A stretch of 64,000 bases of DNA, from the NCBI RefSeq assembly GCF_022414535.1, contig NZ_JADWYM010000025.1:1-64000 (forward strand), written 5' to 3'. Positions 1 to 8,621 of the stretch are shown one piece after another (the stretch's first letter is position 1; each line of letters opens with the position of its first letter). Both the position numbers and the translations under genes were made by a program. The DNA is from Streptomyces sp. MUM 2J (GTDB lineage Bacteria; Actinomycetota; Actinomycetes; Streptomycetales; Streptomycetaceae). Below the pieces are notes generated by a model. It was not told the origin of the DNA, did not search any database, and saw only the letters and a list, made by a program, of their open reading frames with translations.

Positions 1-377
1 GCGCGGGGCGGTCCGGCGCGGGGGGCTGGGTCCGCGCCGCGTTGCCCGGCCGCTGGTCGGCGGCCGGACCGGGCGGGGGCGTGGCCGGGCGCGGTGGCAC
101 AGGGGCGCGGCGCGCTTCCGTGCTCATGCACCCCCCGTTTCCTGGTCCCCGGGCCGTCGTTCCGGTGCGCGGGCCGCGCAGCGCGTACCCCCGCAGGCAT
201 ACCCGCACAGGTGGAGCGGCATCCCCGGCACGGCGACCGGCCGGAGCCGTGAACCTCCGTGCGTGCGCGTCACTCTACGGGTTGCCGCCGGTGGAACGGG
301 AACCAGTCCGCATCGCCGGGGCATCTGCCCGGAACGTCCCCCTACCCTGCGGTAATTCCGCGTGGCAGGCTTCGTGC
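1..377. other. Upstream stretch without a supported gene
   Basis: This leading stretch is GC-rich. It can be read as an in-frame extension of the aldolase gene that follows, but the translated extension is Arg/Gly/Pro-rich low-complexity sequence with no family resemblance, so I treat it as the 3' end of a neighbour outside the window or as intergenic DNA. I see no convincing promoter, tRNA or terminator in it. Confidence 0.5.
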
Positions 378-1580
378 ATGACTGCGCGCGCCGCTGACCG
401 GGCCCGTTACGACAGGGCCACAGCCCATCTCGACGCCCCTGTGGCGATCGTGGACCTGGAGGCCTTCGACGCCAACGCCGACGATCTGGTGCGCCGTGCC
501 GCGGGCAAACCGGTGCGGGTCGCCAGCAAGTCCGTGCGCTGCCGGGCGCTGCTGGAACGCGTCCTGGCCAAGGACGGTTTCCGGGGGATCATGTCGTTCA
601 CGCTCGCCGAGTCGCTGTGGCTTGCGCGTTCGGGCTTCGACGACGTCCTGCTCGCGTATCCGTCCACCGACCGGGCCGGATACGCCGAACTCACCTCCGA
701 CCCCAAGCCGGCCGCCGCCGTCACCGTGATGGTCGACGACGTCGCCCAGCTCGACCTGATCGACGCTGCGCGCGGTGACGGCAGCGAAGTGGTGCGCGTC
801 TGCCTGGAGTTGGACACCTCGCTGAAGCTGCTCGGCGGCCGGGTGCGGGCCGGCGCCCGCCGTTCCCCGCTGCACTCCCCCGCCGAGGTCGCCGACCTGG
901 CCCGGGCGGTGGCCCGCCGGCCGGGGTTCCGGCTCGTGGGGATCATGGCGTACGAGGGGCACGTCGCCGGGGTCGGGGACGCGATCGCCGGGCGGCCCCT
1001 CCGCTCCCGGGTCGTGCGGCTGATGCAGTCCGCGGCCCGGCGGGAACTGGCCGAGCGGCGCGCGGCGGTCGTGCGGGCGGTGCGGGCCGTCGCACCGGAC
1101 CTGGAGTTCGTCAACGGCGGCGGCACCGGCAGCGTGCAGCACACCGCCGCGGAGGACGCGGTCACCGAGATCGCCGCGGGGTCGGGCCTGTACGTGCCGC
1201 GCCTGTTCGACAACTACACCTCCTTCCACGGCCGTCCGGCCGCCCTGTTCGCCCAGCCCGTCGTCCGGCGGCCCGGTGTCGGGGTCGTGACGGTCCTGGG
1301 CGGGGGCTATCCGGCCTCCGGTGCGCCCGGGCCGGACCGGCTGCCGGTGCCGTACCTGCCGGAGGGGCTGCGCTACGACCCCCAGGAGGGTGCCGGCGAG
1401 GTGCAGACGCCGCTGCTGGGTGCGGCCGCGGACGACCTGCTGATCGGCGACAAGGTGTGGTTCCGGCACGCCAAGGCCGGTGAGCTGTGCGAACGGTTCG
1501 ACGCGCTGCACCTGGTGGCCGGGGACAAGGTGACCGAGTCCGTGCCGACCTACCGGGGCGAGGGCCGCACGTTCCTCTGA
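378..1580 (+). CDS. Amino acid deaminase/aldolase (alanine racemase N-terminal, D-threonine aldolase-like)
   Basis: A 400-residue PLP enzyme of fold type III. The N-terminal TIM barrel has the expected PLP lysine in 'VRVASKSVRC' (Lys51), and a phosphate-binding Gly-rich segment 'NGGGTGS' lies in the second half. The family includes D-threonine/D-serine aldolases and deaminases, acting in the cytoplasm on D- or beta-hydroxy amino acids; the substrate cannot be told from sequence. I chose the ATG at 378 because homology-like sequence (substrate barrel 'DAPVAIVDLEAFDANADDLV') begins about 20 residues later and everything upstream in the frame is low complexity. The Shine-Dalgarno match is weak. 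It converges on the SDR gene on the other strand. Family is clear, exact reaction is not. Confidence 0.8.
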   Translation: MTARAADRARYDRATAHLDAPVAIVDLEAFDANADDLVRRAAGKPVRVASKSVRCRALLERVLAKDGFRGIMSFTLAESLWLARSGFDDVLLAYPSTDRAGYAELTSDPKPAAAVTVMVDDVAQLDLIDAARGDGSEVVRVCLELDTSLKLLGGRVRAGARRSPLHSPAEVADLARAVARRPGFRLVGIMAYEGHVAGVGDAIAGRPLRSRVVRLMQSAARRELAERRAAVVRAVRAVAPDLEFVNGGGTGSVQHTAAEDAVTEIAAGSGLYVPRLFDNYTSFHGRPAALFAQPVVRRPGVGVVTVLGGGYPASGAPGPDRLPVPYLPEGLRYDPQEGAGEVQTPLLGAAADDLLIGDKVWFRHAKAGELCERFDALHLVAGDKVTESVPTYRGEGRTFL

Positions 1581-1648
1581 CCGCGTTCGGCTCGGCCGGG
1601 CCGTCTTCCGCTCCGCCGCCCGCGGCCGTCGGAACGTACCCGTCAGGA

Positions 1649-1674
1649 GCCCGGCCGGCCGGAGGCGGCCGGGC
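1649..1674. terminator. Possible bidirectional terminator hairpin
   Basis: Nine-base arms (GCCCGGCCG / CGGCCGGGC) with an 8-nt loop sit between two convergent genes (aldolase ends 1580, SDR ends 1750). There is no T-run, which is usual for Streptomyces. In such GC-rich DNA a stem of this length could be chance. Confidence 0.4.
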
Positions 1675-1749
1675 GCTGCCGCCGGGGCCGCCGGGCGCAC
1701 GGCTCCGGCAGCCCGGTGGCCGCAGCGGCGGCGGGCTGCCGAGCACGTC

Positions 1750-2532
1750 CTACAGCGGTGTGACGTAGGCCCCCGAGATGCCTCCGTCCACGAGGAAGTC
1801 GGTGGCGTTGACGAAGGAGGAGTCGTCACTGGCGAGGAAGGCGACCGCGGCCGCGATCTCCTCGGCCTCGGCGAACCGGCCGAGCGGGATGTGCACCAGG
1901 CGGCGGGCCGCGCGCTCGGGGTCCTTGGCGAACAGCTCCTGCAGGAGGGGGGTGTTGACCGGTCCGGGGCACAGGGCGTTGACGCGGATGCCCTCGCGGG
2001 CGAACTGCACGCCCAGTTCGCGGGACAGGGCGAGGACGCCGCCCTTGGAGGCGGTGTAGGAGATCTGCGAGGTCGCCGCGCCCATCCGGGCCACGAACGA
2101 CGCGGTGTTGATGACGGAGCCCTTGCCCTGGCGCCGCATGTAGGGGATCGCGGCCTTGCAGCACAGGTAGACGGAGGTCAGGTTGACCTCCTGGACGCGC
2201 TTCCACGCCTCCAGGCCGGTCTCCAGGATGGAGTCGTCGTCAGGGGGCGAGATGCCGGCGTTGTTGAAGGCGACGTCGACGCTGCCGTAGGTGTCGTGGG
2301 CCGCCCGGTACAGGGCCTCGACCTGCTCGGGGTCGGTGACGTCGACCCTGACGAAGAGCCCGCCGGTCTCCTCGGCGGCGGCCTTGCCGCGGGCCTCGTC
2401 GATGTCGCCGCAGACCACGTGCGCCCCTTCGGCGGCGAGCCGGCGGGAGGAGGCGAGTCCGATGCCGCTGCCGGCTCCGGTGACGACGGCGGTGCGGCCG
2501 GTCAGGCGGCGGCAGACAGTCTCTTCGGTCAC
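1750..2532 (-). CDS. SDR-family NAD(P)-dependent oxidoreductase
   Basis: A classical short-chain dehydrogenase of 260 residues: cofactor motif TGAGSGIG (residues 18-25), structural NNAG, and catalytic Tyr-Lys in 'SYTASKGG'. It starts at a GTG whose last bases form the TGA stop of the upstream aldehyde dehydrogenase (GTGA overlap), so the two are translationally coupled and are the last two genes of the glnA4-ALDH-SDR operon. In the pathway proposed for S. coelicolor GlnA4, a dehydrogenase oxidises gamma-glutamylethanolamide to an aldehyde before the ALDH step; this SDR is a candidate for that step (inference). It is also similar to 3-oxoacyl-ACP reductases, a common annotation for such proteins. 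Confidence 0.85.
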   Translation of the reverse strand: MTEETVCRRLTGRTAVVTGAGSGIGLASSRRLAAEGAHVVCGDIDEARGKAAAEETGGLFVRVDVTDPEQVEALYRAAHDTYGSVDVAFNNAGISPPDDDSILETGLEAWKRVQEVNLTSVYLCCKAAIPYMRRQGKGSVINTASFVARMGAATSQISYTASKGGVLALSRELGVQFAREGIRVNALCPGPVNTPLLQELFAKDPERAARRLVHIPLGRFAEAEEIAAAVAFLASDDSSFVNATDFLVDGGISGAYVTPL

Positions 2533-3941
2533 TGTGCGGGGCCCTCCGTGCTGATGAAGACGTTCTTGGTCTCGGTGAAGGCGGTCAGGGCGTCCGGGCC
2601 TAGCTCACGGCCGATGCCGGACTGCTTGAAGCCGCCGAACGGGGTCCAGTAGCGGACGCTGGAGTGGGAGTTGACGGAAAGGTTCCCGGCGCGCACCGCC
2701 TGCGAGACGCGCAGGGCCCGGCCGACGTCGCGCGTCCAGATCGATCCGGACAGGCCGTAGTCGGTGTCGTTGGCGAGACGGACCGCCTCGGCCTCGTCCT
2801 CGAAGGGCAGGACGACGGCGACGGGGCCGAAGACCTCCTCGACGGCGACCGGGGCCCGCGGATCCACGTCGGTGAGGACGGTGGGCGGGAACCAGAAGCC
2901 GGGGCCCTCGGGGGCCTTGCCGCGGATGCCGGGGGCCCGCGGGTCGACGTAGGAGCGGACGCGGTCCAGCTGGGCCCGGGAGATCAGCGGCCCCATCCCG
3001 GTGCTCTCGTCGGCCGGGTCGCCGACGGCGACCGACTCGACGGCCGGGGCGAGGAGGTCGAGGAAGCGGTCGTGGACGGAGGCCTGGACGAGGATGCGGG
3101 TACGGGCGCAGCAGTCCTGGCCGGCGTTGTCCAGGAAGGACATCGGGGTGGCGGCTGCGGCGGCTTCCAGGTCGGCGTCGGCGAAGACGATGTTGGGACT
3201 CTTGCCGCCGAGTTCCAGAGTGACCCGCTTGAGGCGGGCGGCACCCTTCGCCAGCACCTGTCTGCCCACGGCTGTGGACCCGGTGAACACGATCTTCGCG
3301 ACGCCGGGGTGTTCGACGAGCGCGGCACCGGCGACCGGACCGCGTCCCGGCAGCACCTGGAACAGTCCCTCGGGCAGGCCTGCGGCGAGCGCGAGCCCGG
3401 CCAGCCGCAGGGCGGTGAGCGGGGTCGTCTCGGCCGGCTTGAGGACGACCGCGTTCCCGGCGGCCAGCGCGGGGGCCGTCCCCCACGCCGCGATGGGCAG
3501 GGGGAAGTTCCACGGCGCGATGACACCGACGACGCCGAGCGGTTCCAGCACGGTGACGTCGAGCCCACCGGGCACCGGGATCTGACGGCCGGTCAGCCGC
3601 TCCACTCCCCCGGCCGCGTAGTCGAGCAGGTCGCGGACGTTGCCCACCTCCCAGCGGGCGTTGCCGAGGGTGTGCCCGGCCTCGCGGACCTCCAGCCGCG
3701 CCAGCTCCTCCAGGTGTTCGTCGACGCCGACGGCGAACCGGCGCAGCAGGCGGGCACGGTCGCCGGGCGGCAGGGCGGCCCAGCGGGCCTGCGCATGGAC
3801 GGCCCGGGCGACGGCAGCGTCCACGTCGGCCGCGGTGGCGGCCGGCACGGTGGCGAGGACCTCCTCGGTCGCGGGGTTCAGCACCCGGAGCCCGGCGTCG
3901 GAGGCAGGGGTGGGGGAACGCTCGGCGGACTGCTCGGGCAC
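2529..3941 (-). CDS. Aldehyde dehydrogenase family protein
   Basis: A 470-residue NAD(P)-dependent aldehyde dehydrogenase. It shows the catalytic Glu region 'VTLELGGKSPN', the catalytic Cys in 'NAGQDCCARTR', the cofactor-fold segment 'IAPWNFPLPIAAW' and the C-terminal 'FGGFKQSGIGRE'. The GTG at 3941 is preferred because GAGG lies about 6 nt upstream; an alternative GTG at 3953 would overlap the stop of the ligase gene directly and add four residues. It lies 8 nt downstream of the glnA4-type gene and is coupled to the SDR by GTGA. Likely role (inference): oxidation of a gamma-glutamyl amino-aldehyde to the acid during amine/ethanolamine catabolism. Substrate specificity is not readable from sequence. 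Confidence 0.88.
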   Translation of the reverse strand: MPEQSAERSPTPASDAGLRVLNPATEEVLATVPAATAADVDAAVARAVHAQARWAALPPGDRARLLRRFAVGVDEHLEELARLEVREAGHTLGNARWEVGNVRDLLDYAAGGVERLTGRQIPVPGGLDVTVLEPLGVVGVIAPWNFPLPIAAWGTAPALAAGNAVVLKPAETTPLTALRLAGLALAAGLPEGLFQVLPGRGPVAGAALVEHPGVAKIVFTGSTAVGRQVLAKGAARLKRVTLELGGKSPNIVFADADLEAAAAATPMSFLDNAGQDCCARTRILVQASVHDRFLDLLAPAVESVAVGDPADESTGMGPLISRAQLDRVRSYVDPRAPGIRGKAPEGPGFWFPPTVLTDVDPRAPVAVEEVFGPVAVVLPFEDEAEAVRLANDTDYGLSGSIWTRDVGRALRVSQAVRAGNLSVNSHSSVRYWTPFGGFKQSGIGRELGPDALTAFTETKNVFISTEGPAQ

Positions 3942-3949
3942 GGGGGGCC

Positions 3950-5320
3950 TCACATGCGTTCGAAGGAGCGGCGCAGCTCCCAGTCGGTGACCGCGGCGTC
4001 GAAGGCGTCGAGCTCGACCCGCGCCATGTTGCGGTAGTGCGCGACGACCTCGTCGCCGAAGGCGGCCTTCGCCAGGGGACTCGTCTCCCACAGCTCGGCG
4101 GCCTCCCGCAGGCTCGTCGGGACGTGCGCGAAGTCGGCGGCGTAGGCGTTGCCGGGGCAGGGCTCGGGCAGCTCCAGTTTCTGCTCGATGCCGTGCAGGC
4201 CGGCCGCCACCATGCCGGCGACGGCGAGGTGCGGGTTGACGTCGCCGCCGGGCACCCGGTTCTCCAAGCGCAGGGAGCGGCCGTGGCCGACGACGCGGAG
4301 TGCGCAGGTGCGGTTGTCGTACCCCCAGGCGACGGCGGTCGGGGCGAAGGAGCCGCGCTGGAACCGTTTGTAGGAGTTGATGCCCGGGGCGTACAGCAGC
4401 GAGAAGTCGCGCAGCGCGGCCAGTTGCCCGGCGAGGAAGTGCCGCATGAGCTCGGACATGCCGCCGGGATCCTCCTCTCGCCGGGCCATGGCGTTGTTGC
4501 CGGCGGCGTCGGCGAGCGAGAGGTGGATGTGGCAGGAGTTGCCCTCGCGCTCGTTGTACTTGGCCATGAAGGTGAGCGACATGCCCTCCTGGGCGGCGAT
4601 CTCCTTGGCCCCGGTCTTGTAGACGGCGTGCTGGTCGCAGGTGACGAGGGCCTCGGCGTAGCGGAAGACGATCTCGTGCTGCCCCGGGTTGCACTCGCCC
4701 TTGGCCGACTCGACGGTGAGTCCGGCGCCGGCCATCTCGTTGCGCACGCGCCGCAGGAGGGGCTCGACGCGTCCGGTGCCGAGGATGGAGTAGTCGACGT
4801 TGTACTGGTTGACCGGTGTCAGCCCCCGGTAACCGGCGTCCCAGGCCTCCTCGTAGGTGTCCCGGAAGACGATGAACTCCAGCTCGGTGCCGACCTGCGC
4901 GGTCAGCCCGTGCCCGGCGAGGCGTTCCAGCTGGCGGCGCAGGATCTGGCGCGGAGCGGCGGTGACGGGTGAGCCGTCGTCCCAGGCCAGGTCGGCGATC
5001 ATCAGGGCCGTTCCCGGGTTCCAGGGGAGGCGGCGCAGGGTGGCCGGGTCGGGGTGCAGGACGAAGTCCCCGTACCCCCGGTCCCAGGACGACATGGCGT
5101 AGCCGTCGACCGTGTTCATGTCGGCGTCCACGGCGAGGAGGTAGTTGCAGCCCTCGGTGCCGTGGTGGAGTACCTCGTCCAGGAAGAAGCGGGCGGCGAA
5201 CCGCTTGCCCTGGAGGCGGCCCTGCATGTCGGGGAAGGCCAGGACGACGGTGTCGAGGTCACCGCTCGCGACGAGGGCGTGCAGTTCCTCGACGCCGAGC
5301 GGGGCGGTGCGGTCTGCCAC
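3950..5320 (-). CDS. glnA4: Glutamine synthetase-like ligase, GlnA4 type (gamma-glutamylethanolamide synthetase)
   Basis: A 456-residue member of the glutamine synthetase superfamily with the beta-grasp N-domain ('VVLAFPDMQGRLQGKRF') and the catalytic barrel: metal-binding 'GTELEFIVF', 'AKGECNPGQHEIVFRY', ATP-binding 'FMAKYNEREGNSCHIHLSL', and 'CALRVVGHGRSLRLENRVPGGDVNPHL' near the C-terminus (quoted in parts). Gene neighbourhood (SDR, ALDH, GntR regulator, class-I amidotransferase) matches S. coelicolor GlnA4, reported to glutamylate ethanolamine rather than make glutamine. The GTG at 5320 has GGAG about 9 nt upstream; a longer frame to 5512 is low complexity. It is transcribed away from the GntR gene, probably under its control. 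A true glutamine synthetase is unlikely given context. Confidence 0.85.
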   Translation of the reverse strand: MADRTAPLGVEELHALVASGDLDTVVLAFPDMQGRLQGKRFAARFFLDEVLHHGTEGCNYLLAVDADMNTVDGYAMSSWDRGYGDFVLHPDPATLRRLPWNPGTALMIADLAWDDGSPVTAAPRQILRRQLERLAGHGLTAQVGTELEFIVFRDTYEEAWDAGYRGLTPVNQYNVDYSILGTGRVEPLLRRVRNEMAGAGLTVESAKGECNPGQHEIVFRYAEALVTCDQHAVYKTGAKEIAAQEGMSLTFMAKYNEREGNSCHIHLSLADAAGNNAMARREEDPGGMSELMRHFLAGQLAALRDFSLLYAPGINSYKRFQRGSFAPTAVAWGYDNRTCALRVVGHGRSLRLENRVPGGDVNPHLAVAGMVAAGLHGIEQKLELPEPCPGNAYAADFAHVPTSLREAAELWETSPLAKAAFGDEVVAHYRNMARVELDAFDAAVTDWELRRSFERM

Positions 5321-5417
5321 GGGAGGGTCTCCTGGGGGCGTCGGTGCGCTTCTTCGGCCGGTCCGGAAGCCATAAGGTATTGCCGGGAACCATTCCTTGG
5401 GAAGGGGGCGCGGCCGT

Positions 5418-6191
5418 ATGCCGGACGATGCGGTCGGCGGGTCTGCGGGCACCGGCGCCGGCGACGTCGCGGGCCGCCTGGCACCGGTGCTGCGGCCGGT
5501 GCGGGCGGGCAACGGCTTCGAGGAGGCACTGGAGCAGATCCTCCAGGTGGTACGGCTGGGCCTGGTGCCCGCGGGCGAGCGGCTGCCGGCCGAGCGCCAG
5601 CTCGCGGACCGGCTCGGCGTCAGCCGGGTGACCCTGCGGGAGGTACTGAGGGTGCTCCAGGAGCAGGGGCTGGTCGAGTCCCGGCGGGGCCGCTACGGCG
5701 GAACGTTCGTCCTGCCCCGCGAGGGGGCGGCGGGCGAGGCGGAGCTGCGCCGCAGAACCGCGGGCGTCGACCTTGAGGACGTCCTGCGCTTCCGCGAGGT
5801 CCTGGAGGTGGGCGCGGCGGAGCTGTGTGCGGGAAACGGGCTCACGCGGGAGGGGGCGGCCCGCCTGGGCCGGGCCCTGGACGGCACCCGCGACGCCCCG
5901 CTGTCCGACTACCGCCGCCGCGACACCCTGCTGCACCTGACCCTGGCCGAACTGAGCGGCTCCCCGTCCCTGACCGCCCGGTACGCGGCGGTCAGGTCCA
6001 CGGTGAACGACCTGCTGGACTGCATCCCGCTCCTCGTCCGCAACCTGGAGCACTCCCAGCATCAGCACACCGCGGTGGTCGAGGCGGTGCTGGGCGGGGA
6101 CGCGGAGGCGGCGCGGGCGGCGATGCGGGAGCACTGCGCGGGGACCGCGGCCCTGCTGCGGGGGTTCCTGGCCCGGCCCGGGTCCTTCTGA
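5418..6191 (+). CDS. GntR/FadR-family transcriptional regulator
   Basis: A 257-residue regulator: winged helix ('GLVPAGERLPAERQLADRLGVSRVTLREVLRVLQEQ' region, about residues 50-90) followed by an all-helical FCD effector domain with His/Arg-rich ligand-pocket segments. It is divergent from the glnA4-ALDH-SDR operon across a 97-nt spacer and so probably controls it, and possibly the hydrolase gene downstream. The ATG at 5418 has a purine-rich GGAAGGGGG about 9 nt upstream; a TTG at 5397 would extend it by seven Gly/Arg residues without support. Confidence 0.85.
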   Translation: MPDDAVGGSAGTGAGDVAGRLAPVLRPVRAGNGFEEALEQILQVVRLGLVPAGERLPAERQLADRLGVSRVTLREVLRVLQEQGLVESRRGRYGGTFVLPREGAAGEAELRRRTAGVDLEDVLRFREVLEVGAAELCAGNGLTREGAARLGRALDGTRDAPLSDYRRRDTLLHLTLAELSGSPSLTARYAAVRSTVNDLLDCIPLLVRNLEHSQHQHTAVVEAVLGGDAEAARAAMREHCAGTAALLRGFLARPGSF

Positions 6192-6235
6192 TGGATCTCC
6201 TCGCTGATGGATCTCCACGCTGATGGATCCCCACG
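6188..6235 (+). repeat. Three tandem 16-nt repeats at the GntR stop codon
   Basis: Units of the form CTGATGGATCTCCWCG run head to tail at 6188-6203, 6204-6219 and 6220-6235, with one or two differences per unit. The first unit contains the TGA stop of the GntR gene. Each unit carries TGATGG, so a 10-codon ORF (6191-6223) can start within the array. Function unknown; simple tandem duplication is the default explanation. Confidence 0.75.
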
Positions 6236-6605
6236 GTGCACCGGGCCCGTCCGGTGCGTGCTGCCCGGCCTGCGGTGTGCGGGGCCGGTACGGCCGAGCC
6301 GCCTCGCCCCCGCACGCCGCGTGCCGGGCGTCGCCGCGCCGCCGGGGGGCGTCAGCGGGTCCCCGGAAAGAGCCGCGGTGCGCGACCGGAAGGACTCACC
6401 GGCCCGTGGTGCCGCGCCCGCCTCCCGGGGCGCCCCGGGAGGCGGGGAACGACACGGCCGGTGCGGCTGTGGACACACGGCAGGCGGCCGTGGCGCGCCC
6501 TCACGGCCGCGTACTCACCGCGGCACAAAGGTCCGGCAGTGTTCCATTGGGGTGTTCGGGCGCCGGGCGCCGGGGAAGCAGGGCAGCGAGGTGCCGGGAG
6601 GGCGC
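6192..6605. other. 414-nt spacer between GntR regulator and hydrolase gene
   Basis: Beyond the 16-nt tandem repeat at its left edge I see no gene: open frames here are Arg/Gly/Pro-rich and unlike any family. The right part must hold the promoter of the hydrolase gene, whose ribosome site GGGAGG precedes the ATG at 6606, but no confident -35/-10 pair is visible. Confidence 0.5.
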
Positions 6606-7301
6606 ATGACCAGCAGACCGCTGATCGGTGTGAGCACGTACCTGGAGGCGCGGGCGCGCTGGGGGGTGTGGGAACTGGAGGCGGCGCTGCTGCCGGCCGG
6701 ATATCCGCGACTGGTGCAACGGGCGGGGGGACTGGCCGCGATGCTGCCGCCGGACGATCCGGCGCGGGCGGTGGCGGCCGTGGCGCGCCTGGACGGCGTG
6801 GTGATCGCCGGCGGGCCCGACGTCGACCCGGCCTGCTACGGCGCCGAGCGCGACCCGCACACCGGTCCGCCGGCCCCGGCCCGGGACGCCTGGGAGCTGG
6901 CGCTGATCAGGGCGGCACTCGCCGCCCACACCCCCCTGCTGGGCATCTGCCGCGGCATGCAGCTCCTCAACGTCGCCCTCGGCGGCACCCTCACCCAGCA
7001 CATCACCGGCCACGCCGGGACGCCCGGCGTCTTCGACCGCCACCCGGTCCGGCCGGTCCCCGGCACCCGCTATGCCTCGCTGGCCCCCGAGGAGGCGCTC
7101 GTTCCCACCTTCCACCACCAGTCCGCGGGCCGCCTCGGCACCGGCCTCGTCCCCTCGGCCCACGCGGCCGACGGAACCGTCGAGGCGATCGAGCTCCCGT
7201 CCGGGCAGGGCTGGGTCCTGGGCGTCCAGTGGCATCCGGAGATGGGAGAGGACCTGCGGGTGATGCGCGCGCTGGTGTCCGCGGCCGGGGCCGCGAGCTG
7301 A
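6606..7301 (+). CDS. Class I amidotransferase-like gamma-glutamyl hydrolase (PuuD/peptidase C26 family)
   Basis: A 231-residue class-I glutamine amidotransferase-type hydrolase. The nucleophile elbow is 'GICRGMQ' (Cys115), and the His-Glu pair is in 'VQWHPEM' near the C-terminus. Family members such as PuuD cleave gamma-glutamyl amides of GABA or related acids. In this neighbourhood the plausible job is the last step of the gamma-glutamyl pathway, releasing glutamate from gamma-glutamylglycine or a similar product (inference). The ATG at 6606 follows GGGAGG with 5-nt spacing. Confidence 0.85.
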   Translation: MTSRPLIGVSTYLEARARWGVWELEAALLPAGYPRLVQRAGGLAAMLPPDDPARAVAAVARLDGVVIAGGPDVDPACYGAERDPHTGPPAPARDAWELALIRAALAAHTPLLGICRGMQLLNVALGGTLTQHITGHAGTPGVFDRHPVRPVPGTRYASLAPEEALVPTFHHQSAGRLGTGLVPSAHAADGTVEAIELPSGQGWVLGVQWHPEMGEDLRVMRALVSAAGAAS

Positions 7302-7537
7302 CGGGTCCGGAGAAGCGGGCCCGAGGCCGACGCGGCCGGCGCGAGCGGACGAGGAGGCCGCGGGGGGCGTCCACGGCGTCACCGGGGCGACGCCGGCAGG
7401 GCGGCGGGACGGGTCCGGGCGCGGCCGGAGCGAGCGGACGGGTCCGGAGGGAAGGGTGAGAGCGCCTGCGGGGCACGGGCGGCGGACCCTCGCGCGGACC
7501 CCGGGCCGACCCGGACGCCCGCCGGCCCTGCCGCCGC

Positions 7538-8551
7538 TCAGCCGGCCGGGTCCGGTGGGCGGGAGGGCACGGCCCCGTGGGGCGTGCGGAGGGCCGGGGG
7601 CCGGATTCGGGTCAGGGACAGCAGTTCCCTCGCCGGACCGGCCGGCCGCTGCCCCGTGGGCCACACGGCCCGCAGCTCCCGCCGCAACGCGACTCCGTCC
7701 AGCGGCACGCTGACCAGTCGCCGGACCCCCAGTTCCTCCCCGACGGCCAGTTCGCTGAGCACCGCCGGACCCGCGCCGCTCTCCGCCGCCGCCTTCACCG
7801 CCGTCGTCGAGGACAGTTCGATCAGCGGCCTCGCCGGACCCAGCCCCGCCCCGCCCAGCGCGGCGTCGAGGACCTGACGTGTCCCCGAGCCCGTCTCCCG
7901 CAGGATCAGCGGCGTCGCGGCCAGCTCCGCCACGCCGACCGGCCGGCGGCGCCTCGCCCAGGCGTGGCCCGGCGCCGCGACCACGATCAGCCGGTCGTGG
8001 GCGATGACCGCGGAGTCCAGGCCGGCCGGCACGGTGAGCCCCTCCACGAACCCCAGGTCCGCCTCGTCGGACAGCAGCCGCTCCGCGACGGCCGCGGAGT
8101 TCCCCGCGAGCAGCGACACGGCCGTGTCGGGGCGCTCGGCGCGCAGTGCGAGCAGCCACCCCGGCAGGAGGTACTCGGCGATGGTCATGCTGGCGGCGAC
8201 CCGCAGCCGCGAGTCGCGGCGGTCCCGCAGCGCCTGCGCGCCGGCGTCGAAGGCCTCCGCGGCCTCCACCACCCGTCGCGCCCAGTCGGTCACCAGTGCC
8301 CCGGCGTCGGTCAGCCGCGAGCCGCGCGGGGAGCGGTCCACGAGTGCGACGCCCAGCTGACGTTCCATCGAGCGGATGCGGCTGCTGGCCGCAGGCTGGG
8401 TGATGCCGACCTCGCGGGCGGCGGCGCCGAGGCTGCCGAGCCGGGCCACGGCCAGCAGCAGTTCCAGGGCCCCCAGGTCGGGCACCCGGTGGGCCAGTGA
8501 CCCGCCGGGCGCGGACTCCTCGGTCCCGCCACCCCTGCTCGCGCTGCCCAT
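7538..8551 (-). CDS. LysR-family transcriptional regulator
   Basis: A 337-residue LysR-type regulator with the N-terminal winged helix ('LGALELLLAVARLGSLGAAAREVGITQPAASSRIRSMERQLG', given as the region around residues 27-68) and a periplasmic-binding-like effector domain ('RLRVAASMTIAEYLLPGWL', 'GFVEGL', 'REAGSG'-type loop 'LRETGSGTRQVLD'). It has about 20 extra residues ahead of the usual start. Divergent from the TDT transporter gene across 70 nt, which is the classic arrangement for a LysR regulator and its target. Effector unknown. Confidence 0.88.
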   Translation of the reverse strand: MGSASRGGGTEESAPGGSLAHRVPDLGALELLLAVARLGSLGAAAREVGITQPAASSRIRSMERQLGVALVDRSPRGSRLTDAGALVTDWARRVVEAAEAFDAGAQALRDRRDSRLRVAASMTIAEYLLPGWLLALRAERPDTAVSLLAGNSAAVAERLLSDEADLGFVEGLTVPAGLDSAVIAHDRLIVVAAPGHAWARRRRPVGVAELAATPLILRETGSGTRQVLDAALGGAGLGPARPLIELSSTTAVKAAAESGAGPAVLSELAVGEELGVRRLVSVPLDGVALRRELRAVWPTGQRPAGPARELLSLTRIRPPALRTPHGAVPSRPPDPAG

Positions 8552-8621
8552 AAGGCAAGTTTATGTCCTCATAGAGGCATGCTCCCTGGCGGGGCCCGGG
8601 ACCCGGCGGGAGGCTGAGGAC
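8552..8621. promoter_or_regulatory. Divergent LysR/transporter promoter region
   Basis: This 70-nt spacer separates the starts of the LysR regulator and the TDT transporter, and must carry both promoters and the LysR binding site. It contains AT-richer sequence (AAGTTTATGTCCTCATAGAG) unlike the flanking genes. A LysR T-N11-A box is plausible here but I cannot define it with certainty. Confidence 0.5.

Noticed and set aside
7302..7537. Three copies of a GACGGGTCCGG-like string downstream of the hydrolase gene
   Set aside because: They are short, unevenly spaced and match general GC-rich composition; no structure or regulatory role could be argued.
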